Positions 52,000-64,000 of a DNA stretch of 64,000 bases are shown here, piece by piece. Each line of letters begins with the position of its first letter. Position 1 is the first letter of the stretch. The position numbers were made by a program, and so were the translations under genes. The notes under the pieces are model-generated. The model saw only the letters and a list, made by a program, of their open reading frames with translations. It was not told where the DNA came from and ran no database searches. The stretch comes from Parasponia andersonii (Eukaryota; Streptophyta; Magnoliopsida; Rosales; Cannabaceae). The stretch lies in the NCBI GenBank assembly GCA_002914805.1, contig JXTB01000092.1, forward strand, positions 1 to 64,000, in the 5' to 3' direction.

Positions 52000-53443
52000 T
52001 TAAGAGTTCTAGTATTTCTTGGTGTGAATTTTATTCATCGAACCAAAACCCAAATTTATTGTATGCGTATAACTTTGAATAAAGTTGTAAATAAATTTTT
52101 CATCTAAGATCTCGCGGGACATCTACTGGGTTTTGAACATAGATATTAAAATTTACAATTTTCAATGCTTTATACATTACGTATATAGACTGAATCTTTA
52201 TCCATTTTTCTATCTCTCAAAAACTCTATATTCCTCCTCAACAATCATTCTGTCATTATCTCATCTCACCCTCTCCAAGGTTTTTCCTAATTCATTGTTC
52301 ATTGTTAATAATCTTTCCATTTGTGTAAAGGTATTGTTCTCCTAAATTTATTCTTATGGGGTTTTTTCTTACCAAACTCTAGATCTGTATAGATTTTATT
52401 TATTAACCTATCAGGTTCTAGATTTGCATGCCCTATTAAATTCTAGATCTGCATAGGTTTTATTTCTTTTTCCTTTGCCTTTTGTATTTTTCTTTTAGAT
52501 ATGGATCTTCTAGGATCCAAATCTTGAAGAAATTTAATGTAAGTATTGTATGGTTCATAAAAATAGAATTCGGGGTTGTTATATATCGAGATGAAAAAGA
52601 TTTAGATATTACGGTGTCTTTAAAATTCAATGTCCATCTTTAAAATTCAATGTCCATGATCCCGCAAACGAGTGTTAGGATTAATTTTTTATATGTTAAT
52701 GGTTTGTCTCGTAATTGGGAAGTTTCCAATTATATTGCTCGTAGCAATTAGTATATTTTAATAATAAATTTTCTTTTGACCTTAAAAAAAATTTACTTAT
52801 ACATTTTTCAATGCACAATTAATAATTAACTTATTAATTAATCAAATAGTAAAAAATTAAAACAACATTTTCAATAAATTGTGTATTGGGATAAGAATTT
52901 AAATTTGGCAATTTTAGTCGTAGACCTACCTAGTTGTAACAATACATCCAAAAACAACGAGGTCCCGAGTTTAAATTCCCATCCCCACTCCTCAGAGTCA
53001 AAAAAAAAGCAAAAAGTTAAATTTGATTGCAAGGCAAAGTCATCCCGAATAGTTACGATGGTAATGATGACACTCAAACCAATGAAAACCATGAAAAAAA
53101 CCAAAGGAAAGTCGGACACATTCACATTAGGAGGTAATGAAAAGATTAAGCACAAGAACAACAAATCAAAAGGTCTTACGCAAAGAACTGGATGCCATTG
53201 CTTGAGAAGTAAATATATAATAAGCCATCAATACACCTTGTGAAGAGCCTATCAAGACTATATACAGCTGCCAATTTAAACAGAATTAAAAGGAGTGACA
53301 GCAAATCATCCCTTTTCACAGTTACAATATATGGAACTCGCTTGCGAGTCCGGCCAACTTTTCTACGACTTAATTGGAAAGAGCTTCAGTTTTTTTTTTT
53401 TTTTTGTTGGTGGAGAGCTTCAGTTTATAGCTGACTCTAGGCT

Positions 53444-55645
53444 TTATGGCAAAGGTTCCTGTGAATCTCCCAAGCGAGACAGGTGGAGATACGCATCAGT
53501 CCCTGTTTATATACGCGACACAAAACAAATTTATACAACCCTTGCATTAGATTTTCAGTGGATATGAACAAAGAAAGGTAAATTCGAGACAGGTGCTTAG
53601 AAAGCAAAAATGATGCTAGTTGAATTAAGCAAAAAGTGAGTGGCTCCATTTCCCTGACCAAAAGGACAAGATTCAAGTCATCACCAAGTAGTCAATATTC
53701 AATAGGTGTTTGTTCTCTAGACTAGAACTCCAAGAACAAAGTGCTTTACCAAGTGAGGAAGCTAATTACAACATGTCCTTGTGTAAAGCATGGTAAATAA
53801 AACACGTCAAAAGATCGATTCTGTTTTCTTTTATCTCTAAAGAAATGACTTATCCTCAGACTTACCATATCCTTCCATAGAGATGATCTGCAAATCTCCT
53901 CCAAAATACCGAGCATATAAGCGGCTTATTGGGAGTCCATATCCGTATCCAGCCATCGTGACAGTATCAGCCGTTCCAAGATCCGAGTGCTCGTCCAGAG
54001 GGTTTCTTGCAGTGCTGTAGAGATATGTGAAAATTTTTGGGAGACCACTTCTGGGGATGCCACCCCCTTCATCCGAAACCTAAGAATTAGCTTGGTAAGT
54101 ATTAAGTAATAGATTGTTGGATAAACATATAAGTCAACACATCAAGAAACTCAAATAAACAGTCATACATTACCTTAATTGTGACATCCTCAATTCCATC
54201 AGCAACTATTATTCTAACGGGAGGTGCAACTTTGTCCGAGTCCATGAAACGCTCTTGGACAGCACGCAAGGAGTTCTTGACCAACTCAAAGACCATAAGA
54301 TGCAAATGTGTTGGGACATATCTGTTACAAACACCAATAGGGAACTGATAAACAGTCAACAGAACATAAACATGTGTCTTTTTAACTCAAATTAATCAAG
54401 CAGGTTTCAGAAATTAAGTCCCATAGGGAAGGAGTACAATTTTTTTATTCTTTTTTCTTTTATTCTTTTTCTTTTTTTTTTAAAAAAAAAAAAAAGCAAA
54501 AAAGTGAAAAAGGGAAAAAGATTTTAAATAAAATTGAAAAGAAACAGACTCAACCAAGTGAGAATAGTGAAGAGAATATAACTTACGGGAAAGTAAAATC
54601 AGGATCCCCATAGATATTAACATCAGGTGCGCTGCCATACTCACGTAAGCAAATTGAACGAGCGTCCTCACTAGCATTTCGTGCTACCTCCACAGGTGAC
54701 ATTCTTGTATGTATGTAACCAACACAATGAGGAGGGGGATTGGGGTTGTGCAACTCAACATGCTGACCTGAGTATCACATATAATTCAGAAGCATATACA
54801 ATAAATTGATACCAATGACCAACACCAACAAAAAAACCTAAATAAGTTGCAGCCAAGAGCCAAGTACTAAGTAGCAGAAAAGTAGAGTAAGATGGGCAAG
54901 CGTAAAAAGGAAGAAACCAATTAGCATGCGGATTCCAATTCTTGACATGTAAAAGCGATCAAGGAATTGGTGAATCTCATCAAGATCCTCGTAGACGATC
55001 TTGGGAGCCATTCCTTTCTTCAATTGTTGAACTCCGAGAGCCATCATAGGGACGACATTGTTGTGTCTGACCTTTATTGCTTTGATCATTTGGGTAAACT
55101 CACTCTCATCATTTGTATCCTTGATGTCAGGAAATGATCTGAGGTCACGGAAGGAATCCAAGTACCAATCTCGAACCTATGCGTAGCATTAAAACAAGGA
55201 GAAAAAGAAGGAAGGAAAAAGTGGTCATTTTTCAAACAAGTGCCTTAACAAAGATTGGTCCTTGTGGTTCAGAATTTGTGACATACAACAGTAGAAAAGA
55301 GAGAACCGGTGAAATACAATAATAGCATAGGAAAAGCTGACTGATAATATAAAAAATTGGAAAGAAAGAGAAAGAGAATGAGAAAAGATTTACTTTCAAA
55401 ACGGCAGGCTTATGGGACAAGCCATAAGGGAGTGTCTGGAGCTCAATAGCACGCCTAGCAATTCGAATGGGGAGCTCCTTATGAAGGAACTGAGCAGATA
55501 TGAGCAAATTGCGAGGAGTGGGTTTGGAGCCGAACTCCATCATGTACCTCAAGCTCACCCCTGTCTGCTTCATGCAACCCCATTTCTGAACCTCGTCGAT
55601 CAGGGTCTTCGAGAAGGCCTCCGAGGCCTTCGTCTTCGCCGCCAT
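53444..55645 (-). CDS. PDK: Pyruvate dehydrogenase kinase, mitochondrial
   Basis: Six exons (55645-55394, 55176-54918, 54767-54587, 54321-54174, 54079-53866, 53502-53444) give 370 aa, close to the ~366 aa Arabidopsis PDK. An N-terminal BCDHK-type helical domain ([24 protein letters not shown] with the conserved His122) precedes a GHKL ATPase fold. That fold has N-box [10 protein letters not shown] (~243), G1 DEGGGIP (283-289), F-box KIFTYLYST (~295) and G2 GYGYGLP (324-330). The C-terminus reads [12 protein letters not shown]. The enzyme phosphorylates the E1-alpha serine of the mitochondrial pyruvate dehydrogenase complex and so switches it off. ATG at 55645 is the first in frame and matches the family start. 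Confidence 0.96.
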
Positions 55646-57174
55646 CCAATTCTCAACTTGTAGCTACTACTGCTTCTCCTTCTACTTGTACCAGCATAAG
55701 CATATGAAAATCCAATCCAATCCAATTCAATTCAATTCAACTCAATCCAATCATATCATATCATACTATTATATATATATATATATATATAAGAGAGAGA
55801 AATAGAATGAGAAAGAGGAGAGAATTTTCACACTTAAAAGGCCAAGCGTCTCTAGGGTTTAGATAGTATACAAAGAGAGGGAGGGGTGGGGGTGTTTTAG
55901 CCTTGAGCCTCTTTCTTTCTGCTAAGTCACGCGCGCCCATGAAAAAGACAACTCCTTGTTAACTAAAGTGGTTGTTTATCTTTCTTTCTGATCAGGTCAA
56001 TTCAGCTTTCTTTTCTCTTTCTCTTTCTCTTTCTCTTTCTCCCTAATAGTGCTATTAGCCTGCCTTAGGTTAGGCCTATAATTAGATAAAAACGAATTTA
56101 TTATAATAACAAAGAGAAAGAGAAAGAGAAAGAGGAGGAGGAGGAGAAGGCGGCTTTGGCTGGGTGGGAATGGGATGATATCATAATTATGAGATAGATG
56201 AGTTTTATGATTTAACCCCGCCTTTTCTTTTCTTTTCTTTTCTTTTCTTTTCTTTTCTTCCACACCTGTTTCCACTTACCTGTACGCTACTCTCACTCGA
56301 CGTTTCTTCTTTGGGCCTCCTTATTTAGGCCCATCTACAACACCAACTGACCCTGACCTTTGTGTGCCTGCGCTTCTTTCACTTATTAACCAAATATTGG
56401 CTTTGCCTTTCCCTACCTTATTTTATCACCTTTCCTTCTCCATTTATTTATTTATTTATTTTAGCACTAGTCTCAAATATGTGGATCATATAAAAATAAT
56501 ACATATTTCTTCAACTGTGAATTCATTTTGTCTTTTCATGGGCAGAACAAACATTTATGTCTAACCGCCGATGCATCTATCCTATCCCAATTCCAATCGC
56601 TCCAACACAATAAATTACACCTTAATATATGTATATTTTTTTACCTACTCCCTAGGCTTAGTAGGTGGTAAATCGTGACCTCACCTCTATCAACTGCTTA
56701 TAGCCACGGATACTTTTCCTGGTAATCTTTAGTACCATTTCATCAATAGCAAAAACCAATGATTTGCTTGTCATAAAATTAATAAACGCATCATTTTACG
56801 AGATGGTTCAAAATCAAATAATATCAGCAGCATGAATGAACGCTGTAATTAAATTGGCCGAAATCAAAAGAAAAGCACCTTTTTATTTATTTATTTATTA
56901 ATTAATTTTGGTTAATAAGATATATAATATAACGGACTTTATGATATCTCAAAAAGGGCGTGGGCATTGGCAACGTGGTGATGATTTAGCATACGCAAAA
57001 ACGGATTTAGACCACTTGGCATTTACCTAAATTGTCACGTATCCGTGAGAATCCTCGTTGTACCGTGAAATAGAGGTGTCCAACTCCAACCAATCAGGCA
57101 ATCAGCCATGTCATCAATATTCTTTAATTTTATTAATGTTTCAAAACTAATCTAAACAAAATAAAACTAATTGT
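55646..57174. other. PDK upstream region with pyrimidine microsatellites
   Basis: Contains CAATC/CAATT repeats (55707-55750), a (TA)n run (55771-55790), TTTCTC repeats on both strands (56013-56040 and 56113-56135 as AGAGAA) and a (CTTTT)n run (56223-56260). The proximal part is the PDK promoter and 5' UTR. No other gene is seen. Confidence 0.45.
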
Positions 57175-57570
57175 TGGAGCTGTTCTTACCAACTGTTTAC
57201 GTGTCTTCAAATCGTTGATGTTATTCCTACCAACTGTCCATATGTTCTTACTATCTCAGGATGTTTTTGATCTTACTCCGTATTGACGAGACGGGAGTAG
57301 CCACCTGCAAAGACTCTCCGATGCTTAAGTCATATATTTACTACCGAGATTGAATAGTAAAGACTGAGTTTATCTTTTGTTGTCCAAACTTTTATCTATC
57401 TAACTGTATGTCTATATATCCCTTCCATTCGAGGAGATGTATGACATATATATATAATCTCAGAACCGAGAACTTGCCGACCCTCGATCTCAGGATCGAG
57501 TACCTTTTTTTCGTCATAACTTATTGTAGAAATCACGGGCCGTGGTCACTGTAATCTCTCTTTCATTGTC
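57175..57570 (+). repeat. Dispersed repeat, copy 2
   Basis: Matches 29020-29450 in order and orientation (ACGTGTCT, GTAGCCACCTGCAAAGACTCTCCGATGCTTAAGTCA, AGAACCGAGA, GGATCGAGTACCTTTTTT, CACGGGCCGTGGTCACTGTAATCTC, each quoted as separate phrases). The GC-richer sequence that follows to about 57960 may belong to the same element but has no counterpart at copy 1. Family unknown; an old LTR-type origin is possible. Confidence 0.65.
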
Positions 57571-59176
57571 GTGATATGCTTTTTGTCGTCTTCTATAGTG
57601 CGAGCCTGGCAAAAGCGAGACTCTGACAATCTGCTGTCCTATCGGAACGGTTTGCCCAATGCGCACACCTACTCAGGATCACATTGAATGTCATGTCTGG
57701 GTTTGGAGCGGCATGCTGCTCCCAATGATCTTCTGGCGAAAGACTCTCGAGGTTTCTGACCCCAGCTGTCGAGGCAAGAATTAGATTGGGTTGAACCTGT
57801 CCAGGGTCTGGGATGTATTCGCTCCTGGCCTGCGACAATCATCAGGCCTAAGTCGTATCACATGCGACTTATGTAGTTTTCAAGCGGCCCTTTTAAGCAC
57901 GTGTCGAATAGTATGTCACTGCCATCTGTTCCGCCACTTAATCGTCTATATAATGCACGATCTAAGAGTGGACCCCACACTAATAATACTGTTGTAATTA
58001 TATATTCTACTACTCTATACGAATCTAGCTATTAGTAATTACATTAAATAATATATATATATATATATAAAAGTATAGTTTTGGCAAAATAAATGCTGAC
58101 GTGTTATTTTATTATATAAAAGTTCAGTAATTTCTTCGACGTCGCGAGTCGTCGACCTTTTAAGTAGCTCAAGGTCAAGCTAGGAGCTATAATTCCGATT
58201 TTTTTTTTTTTCAAATTATCAATGAACTCGATCGGGCGTCACATGCGTAAAATCGTTCTATACATATCAAATAAGGCTTGAGATGATATTAAGACTGGAA
58301 CTTAGAACCGAAGGTCATCATACTTGGTAGTTACACTTAATTTCCAATATTAATCATGCACTACTTAATTACTACCTATATATATATATTCTCCAAAACA
58401 AAAAAAAATTCACTACCCATATATAGCATGCTTGCGTGTAAATCAGAATGAAGCAACTTGAGAATTATGTATGGGCAGATTAGATATACGTTAACGCACT
58501 ATTGTTGTGTTTTATGCAAATTAATCATGACGATCTGGATTTGGATGGATATATGTATACATACTTATGTACTTGGTCAGTGGCCTCTTCTTTCTTTCTT
58601 AATGATCCGTATGTGTAACTTGGTCTCTCTAGGCAAAGTCGATCTGTTTTATAGCTAGTTTCATCGTGACTGTCCTGTTGTACAAAACCTGATAATAATT
58701 ACTCCAAAAAAGAATAATTATAATAATAAAGGACAGGTAAAAAATTCTGTTCTTCTTTAACTCCTTTCCAATATTAATATCCAAAGGACTGGCATTAATT
58801 TTCGGCTTGATGATAATTATTTATACTTTTCTTTGCAAATCCTGAGTTATAGCTAGTTTGCCAAATCACATGAATATAAAATTTACTTGAGAAATTATCC
58901 CTATGTTTTACTACTTTTTCCTCGCACTAGTCTAATAGTTTGCTCTCCCCCCCCCCCCCCCCCCCAAAAAAATGAAGAATTAAAACGATACATCGATTAT
59001 TAATTAATACTTGAGTAATTGATGTCGTCACTGGCATGTAAGTTGATAAAAGGGGAAGAAGGGGAAGAAGATAAAGTAGCGCAACTTCTAACTTCTTTTT
59101 TTTTCCAAAAAAAAAAGGTAGAAAAATGATTGTACCATTCTAATAATTATGAAATGAAAAAGGAATGAGAAATTAA
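57571..59176. other. Intergenic region, no gene recognised
   Basis: 57571-57960 is GC-richer than its surroundings and has an 81-codon minus-strand frame of no recognisable family. The rest is AT-rich with (TA)n near 58050-58068 and an uninterrupted C-run at about 58947-58965. Confidence 0.35.
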
Positions 59177-60575
59177 GTGAAATACACCCTTATAATATTA
59201 AGTTTTAGAAAATACACATCTCTCAATAATTTTTAGATGAAGTACATCCCTTTTAAAAAATAGTATTAAAAAACTTACATATCTTTCAATCGATGGCGCC
59301 AGATAAGAGTATCGAGAGTTAGATAAGGTATCTAGAAACTTGACAGTAGAAAAAAAAAAATGAGGGGGGAATTAACATTAAAATATCCTTTGTTTTAAAA
59401 AGTTTGAAAAAAAAAAACTTGTATTTTTAGAAATTCAAAATAAATATCTTCTATTTAAGAAAAATTACAAAAATACCCTATGTCTTAAAAAGATGTGAAA
59501 AAAACCATGTATTATTAAAAATTAAAAATAAATACTTTCTATTGGAATTATCATATCATTTGCTACCTTTGATTAGTCAAATACTTCAAAAAAATTAATG
59601 AAATTAATATTTTATTCCTTATTATATTATCTTAATGTACACATCATACTTGAAAATGAAGGGAGAGAGAATATGTCTGTTCTAAAATCTTAAAAAAAAA
59701 AAACAAGAACCCTTTCTTCGATAGTTGCAGCACAAATGCAAAAAAGAAAAAAAATTTAAAAGTTTCTAAAATTTTTATCACGTTGAAAAGTTACAAAAAT
59801 TACATATATATATCTATATATTCTTTTTTGGATTTGTGTGGCAACTATGAAGGAAAGCGTTTTCTTTTTTTGTCACTTTCAAAATTTTTGAAAATTTTAG
59901 ATTGTTTTTTCCTTCTCGAGATTTGTGCTACAACTATAAAGGGAATAATTTTTTTTAAAGAGTATTAAGATCATATGTATTTTCTCTCATTTTATTTTCA
60001 AATATGACGTGTGCCTTAAAATAATATAATATGGGATAAAATATTAATTTACTATTTTTTTTGAAGCATTTGACTGGTCAAAAATAGTAAATAATATGAT
60101 AATTTAAATAAGAAGTATTTATTTTGAATTTTTAATAATATAATTGTATTCATAAAAATACAAGATCTTTTTTTTTCACTTTTTTTAAAAACAGATGGTA
60201 TTTTAGTAATAATAATAATAATAATAAATATATGTTTGAGTGTTTAACATCATACATGACTAGACAGAGTGTCGATCCACGCTGTAGGGGGGGTTTTGGA
60301 AGCTAGACAAGGTTCTAGAAATTTGATAGAAAAAAAAAATACATTTGACTGTTTAGCACCAAACAAAGCTAGATAGGATGTCCAACTATACTAGACAAAG
60401 TGTCTAGTAATTCAACTTTTTATGTATAAACGGAATATGAACTCTTGATGAAATAATCAATAAAAGTACTTTTGTATTTAAAATAATTTAAAATTTAAAA
60501 AATTATATTCGTAAAAAAAATATTATTAAGAGTAGTGTATTTCCTAAAATATGCTATGCCAAAAGTGTATTTTAC
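59177..60575. mobile_element. Second large foldback element
   Basis: The left arm AGTGAAATACACCC...TTTTAGAAAATACAC is mirrored at the right end (AGTGTATTTCCTAAAATAT...AAAAGTGTATTTTAC). Inner segments also pair: TTGCTACCTTTGATTAGTCAAATACTTCAAA (59559-59590, in two parts) with the reverse complement of TTTGAAGCATTTGACTGGTCAAAAATAGTAAA (about 60061-60091), and GATAGTTGCAGCACAAAT (59719) with ATTTGTGCTACAACTAT (about 59921). The arms are ~600 bases, imperfect, around a short centre. No transposase. Confidence 0.7.
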
Positions 60576-60802
60576 AAAAGCACCCGATTGAGAAATGAAT
60601 TTAAGCCTTAGGTATACGGTTGGAGCAAGATACTTTGAATGCGTGCATGTATTAGTATCTTGCTAAGAGTAATTTATAATGTCTCGCATTAAAGAAAAAG
60701 TTGAACGTTGCCTTTGTCCTTAATTAGATAGGAATATTGTAGACATCGAGATGCTTCAAATTACAACCTTGCAACAGTACTGCAGACAGATTACTGCAAT
60801 TA

Positions 60803-61164
60803 CAAGAAAATTGACTTTTTGCTACTAGATTTTCAGCTACCAAAAATATTTAGTAGCAAAATATTAGATTTTGTTACCAAGTTATAGTACGAGAAAGTAA
60901 TTGTAAAAAATTATATTTAAATAAGATTAAATTTTTTTGTTACCAAATATTTGACAGCACAAAATATGTTTTCTGCTACTAAAACAAAATCTGGTAGCAA
61001 AAAATGGTGGTGCCAAATGTTAAATTTGGCGGGTTCTAAGTTTATTTGCTGCGAAAATTATTTGGTAACAAAAAAAAAAACTTTAGATACCAAATATGTG
61101 GTAGCAAACAAATAAGACAGTCTCCAATCAAAATATTGACAGCAAAAAGTCAACTTAATTTTTC
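60803..61164. mobile_element. Small TIR element rich in GGTAGCAAA motifs
   Basis: TTGACTTTTTGCT (60811-60823) is reverse-complemented at 61141-61153 (AGCAAAAAGTCAA), with weaker pairing outside it. The interior repeats (T/G)GTAGCAAA and TTGGTAACAAAA on both strands. Non-coding. Confidence 0.55.
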
Positions 61165-61654
61165 TATTTAATTATTTAATAGCAAAAAACGTACAAAAAT
61201 TTTTGACAAATGAATATTTGGTAGCAAATACCAACAAAATTGGTAGAGAAAAGTACTTAGACTTTTTGACATTAAATTTATCTAGCCGTAAATGCTATTG
61301 TATATAGCAAGTAAATTAATTAATCTCATTTTAAATTCAAATGTAAATAATTACTTTGTAATGTAATAATAAGCATGTAATTTATTAAAAAAAAAAGCTC
61401 GCAATTATAAATTTTTTCAATAAAATGAGTAAACGTATCTTTTTTCTTTTATGGAAGTATATATATATATATATATATTATATTCCCGTATTTATAGACT
61501 ATATAATTCATGATTTAACCCTTATATAATTTTCAAACTTGAAATAAATATATATATATATATATATGTAACATACAATTATATGTGTAACACCCGGGTC
61601 CGGGCCGCGTGGCTTGCCAACCAGGCCTCGTCACCACCTCCAATGGCCTGCCAG

Positions 61655-62309
61655 CAGTGATGGATCCAGGATTTTATTCTAGTGGAAGCATAATTATGAT
61701 AAGAAAATTATATTTTTTTAGTTTGAAATTTGTATATAGGAGTATTCAAAAAATTAATTTCCACCTTGCTTGATTTTGTAGAATGTGAAAATCAATTTTT
61801 CTCTTTCATATTAATTTTCATGAAAAAGAATAATATCCCTATAACTTCTCAATAATATATATTTATATGTAAAAGATTCAATAGTTTTATAAAAATTAAC
61901 AATCAAAACTCAATAAATAAAGAAATCTAGGTTCATCTTAATACAAGTAGATAAAATACAATTATTAGGTCAAAACTGATAGATAAAATACAATTAGTAA
62001 GTCAAAACTAATCTGTAAAAAATAAACAATTTTATACACAATTTTTGTCAAAAGGTAATAAATCTTGCATGATAATTTTTTTTACAATAATTAAAAATAT
62101 AAGTATTTATAAAGAAATTAAATGAGTAAATAGGAAATGAATGGAAACCATAAATGAGGTATAATAGAGACAAAACTAATAAATGTCTAGGAAAAAATTT
62201 GAGTGGGGGCAAAATGTGGGTATTTAGAGAAAATAAAAGAAATTGTGTGTTAAACTAAAGATTTAATAAATTTGAGTGGGAACTTAGACCTCGTATAGGT
62301 CTGTCACTG
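61655..62309. mobile_element. Non-autonomous TIR element with CAGTGAYRGATCC-like ends
   Basis: The left end CAGTGATGGATCCAGGATTTTA resembles the widespread plant CAGTGGCGGATCCAGGATTT-type terminus; the right end reversed is CAGTGACAGACCTATACGAGGT. TAGTGGAAGCA (left) and GAGTGGGGGCAAAATG (62201-62216) are also family-typical phrases. 655 bases, no coding frame. Confidence 0.55.
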
Positions 62310-64000
62310 CTAGTCTGGTTTACAACAAAATTTGTCCCATTTAGCATAATCTTGTCTAAGGGCGTATTCTTAGCACTACTCAAACTCAAGACTTTCATTT
62401 TAAGAATGACTTACAAACTTAGTTAGTACCAATTGTTTTATTATAATTAAAATCAAACCACTCCCTACTAGTTTAGCCAGAAAAAAAAAAAACACCTCTT
62501 CACTATCTCTTTCAATTACCATGACTCTCTTAGCAGAGTTAGTAGTCTAGTTCCCCCTTTATATTCTTCTCCTTTGTGATTTTGCATGAGAAGAGACTTT
62601 ATGCACTAATACTCTTTCTCAATCATTTATGTAAGGTCAAAATCTACAGCCAAATATGAGATGTGGCTACTCAAGAAACTTCTCATTCTTTAAGCCCAAA
62701 TAATATAATTCTTCACTTTGTGGCTGTGAGTTTTTATTGTTCGCCTAAGTTCTTCATCTTAATTGTAATTCTTTTATTTTTGCAAGTTAATTTTTTATAA
62801 TCTCTCTATTTTGATTTATTTGATAGTGGTATATTAATTTAGTCAAAGCGATGGATTTAACTATAATTACAAAAGAAAAGATAAGCAACTTAGGCCTCTA
62901 TGAAAGAGGGAAAGCAACTTATAAAATTCCTTTTAAAGTATGAGTATGGATTTCTTTCGTTTAAAGCAGCTTATAAATTTTCTTAGGACCGAGACGGTCA
63001 AATAGAGAGAGAGAGAGAGAGCACCTGAAGTTTTGAGAGCCAAGCTTTCGTGCGACTATTGGAGAGTCACATATCTTAATAAAGATGACGAAAGGAGAAG
63101 AGAGACGTGAAAACCTAATTCATCCCAATCCCAAATTCTGAAAGAGATATAATTATCTATGTATTACTTTCTAATGAACTATCATTGGACAAGATTATTT
63201 TCACCCATTTCAATGGACTCAATTTATGACACTATATATGGGAAATCCAATCCAATTCTACCCTTATACATCCTAATAGAGAGAGATTAATAACTGTGTT
63301 TGAATATTTATAGATAATGGATGGAGTGTGTGAATGAGGACTGTTCCAATTCCATTGAGCTACATCCGAATCAAAAGACTACTGGGGAAGGAAGTTCAAG
63401 AGGAGCACGACCCCACTCAATTTTTTTTCTTTTTAATTTTATATATGTAAATAATTTTTTTTCATACTTTTATCCTCACTAAAACATTTTTATACAATTA
63501 TGCCCTCATTATTGAATCACATTTACTTTACCTAAAACTCACTTATTCAATTTTTATGTATAATTTAAATTTTCTTCCCATAGTGGGAAGAGAAAAGTAA
63601 AGACAAATCCTTCATAAAATAATAAATTAGAGGGAAAAAAAGTTAATTTTTAGAGAAAAATTTCATAATATGTTCTATAGTGTCTTTTTCTTAACTTGGT
63701 TCAATGCTATTATAAATTCTTAGTTGTTTTTTTGTTTCATTATTACATTTTGAAAATTGTCGTACGCTCCATTTGCAATTAAGTCTTGAACAGGAGAATT
63801 GAACGTATGTATATAGATATATATATATATATATATATTTTGAGAGGATATATGTCTCTGACTCTTAGTATACAGTATAATGTGTGATGAATCATGAATG
63901 AGAGAGAGAGAGAGAGAGAGAGAGTGTGTGTGTAATCTAATGGCCTAACGACGATGAAAATTGAAAATGGTTGAAAATGGAATTCCAATCCGTTACAGTT
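62310..64000. other. Intergenic region to window end, no gene recognised
   Basis: AT-rich with short microsatellites: (GA)n at 63004-63020, (TA)n at 63815-63838 and (GA)n then (GT)n at 63900-63932. I see no frame of any known family on either strand. Confidence 0.4.

Larger units (their letters stand above)
50440..53443. other. CAMTA upstream region and intergenic repeats
   Basis: The first ~150 bases are CAMTA 5' UTR/promoter. A T-rich tract lies at 50753-50791, followed by a nested TIR element (50950-51999). AT-rich DNA then runs to the PDK 3' end, including a short tandem duplication of TCTTTAAAATTCAATGTCCA (about 52617-52656). No gene is seen; the open frames at 52871-53243 and 53295-53567 are unsupported. 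Confidence 0.45.

Noticed and set aside
52871-53243. Overlapping ~100-codon frames on both strands
   Set aside because: No family resemblance, no splice context, AT-rich repetitive surroundings.
57593-57838. 81-codon minus-strand frame in the GC-rich tail of the dispersed repeat
   Set aside because: No recognisable domain; probably a chance frame in non-coding repeat sequence.
61586-61655. TGTAACACCC start as evidence of an LTR
   Set aside because: TGTAACACCC is a common LTR beginning, but no matching end, partner LTR, or internal domain was found.
1-64000. CRISPR array, operon, phage or other prokaryote-like system
   Set aside because: The window is a plant nuclear chromosome end; repeats present are telomeric, microsatellite, tandem or transposon-derived, and genes are spliced.

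Overview
The window is nuclear DNA from a flowering plant, most likely a eudicot, and it starts at a chromosome end. The first ~165 bases are plant-type telomere repeat (CCCTAAA) that degenerates inward. The genes are AT-rich and intron-dense, with plant-specific families (CAMTA, KIN-12, WAK-like galacturonan-binding protein, 1-Cys peroxiredoxin, plant SNF5/BSH). No prokaryotic or organellar block is visible. All exon models were built by hand from splice signals, reading-frame continuity and remembered family sequences; no search was run.

Layout. 1-165: telomere. 166-3837: subtelomeric AT-rich DNA with a ~2 kb foldback (long inverted repeat) element at 1487-3502. 3838-6465 (+): SNF5/BSH subunit of SWI/SNF chromatin remodellers, 10 exons, one with a GC donor. 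7748-10435: decayed, 5'-truncated L1-type LINE on the minus strand. 12712-13107 (-): a two-exon gene for a 73-aa conserved plant protein of unknown function. 15815-24284 (-): importin-beta family ARM-repeat protein, 21 exons, 1098 aa. 24647-24719 (-): tRNA-Ala(UGC). 24969-25910 (+): 1-Cys peroxiredoxin. 27113-28171 (+): secreted WAK-type galacturonan-binding protein without a kinase. 30457-42419 (+): long KIN-12 (POK-type) phragmoplast kinesin. 43474-50439 (-): CAMTA1/2/3-type calmodulin-binding transcription activator. 53444-55645 (-): mitochondrial pyruvate dehydrogenase kinase. 55646-64000: about 8 kb without a recognisable gene, filled with simple repeats, inverted-repeat elements and a dispersed repeat.

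The genes are unrelated housekeeping and developmental loci, not a cluster or operon. One context signal stands out: importin-like, WAK-C-terminal-like and POK-type kinesin appear in the same order that I remember from Arabidopsis chromosome 3 (At3g17340, At3g17350, At3g17360), with BSH (At3g17590) also nearby there. The tRNA and the peroxiredoxin are interposed here. This suggests an ancestral block now lying next to a telomere.

Non-coding structure is mainly small and foldback DNA elements: two large foldbacks, two copies of one MITE family, a 32-bp perfect-TIR MITE, two TTA-flanked Tourist/PIF-like elements, several other TIR elements, and a pair of copies of one dispersed repeat. I found no convincing undescribed biological system. 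The most useful leads are the uncharacterised 73-aa protein gene, the foldback elements, the probable sequence error or frameshift in the kinesin, and the synteny block.
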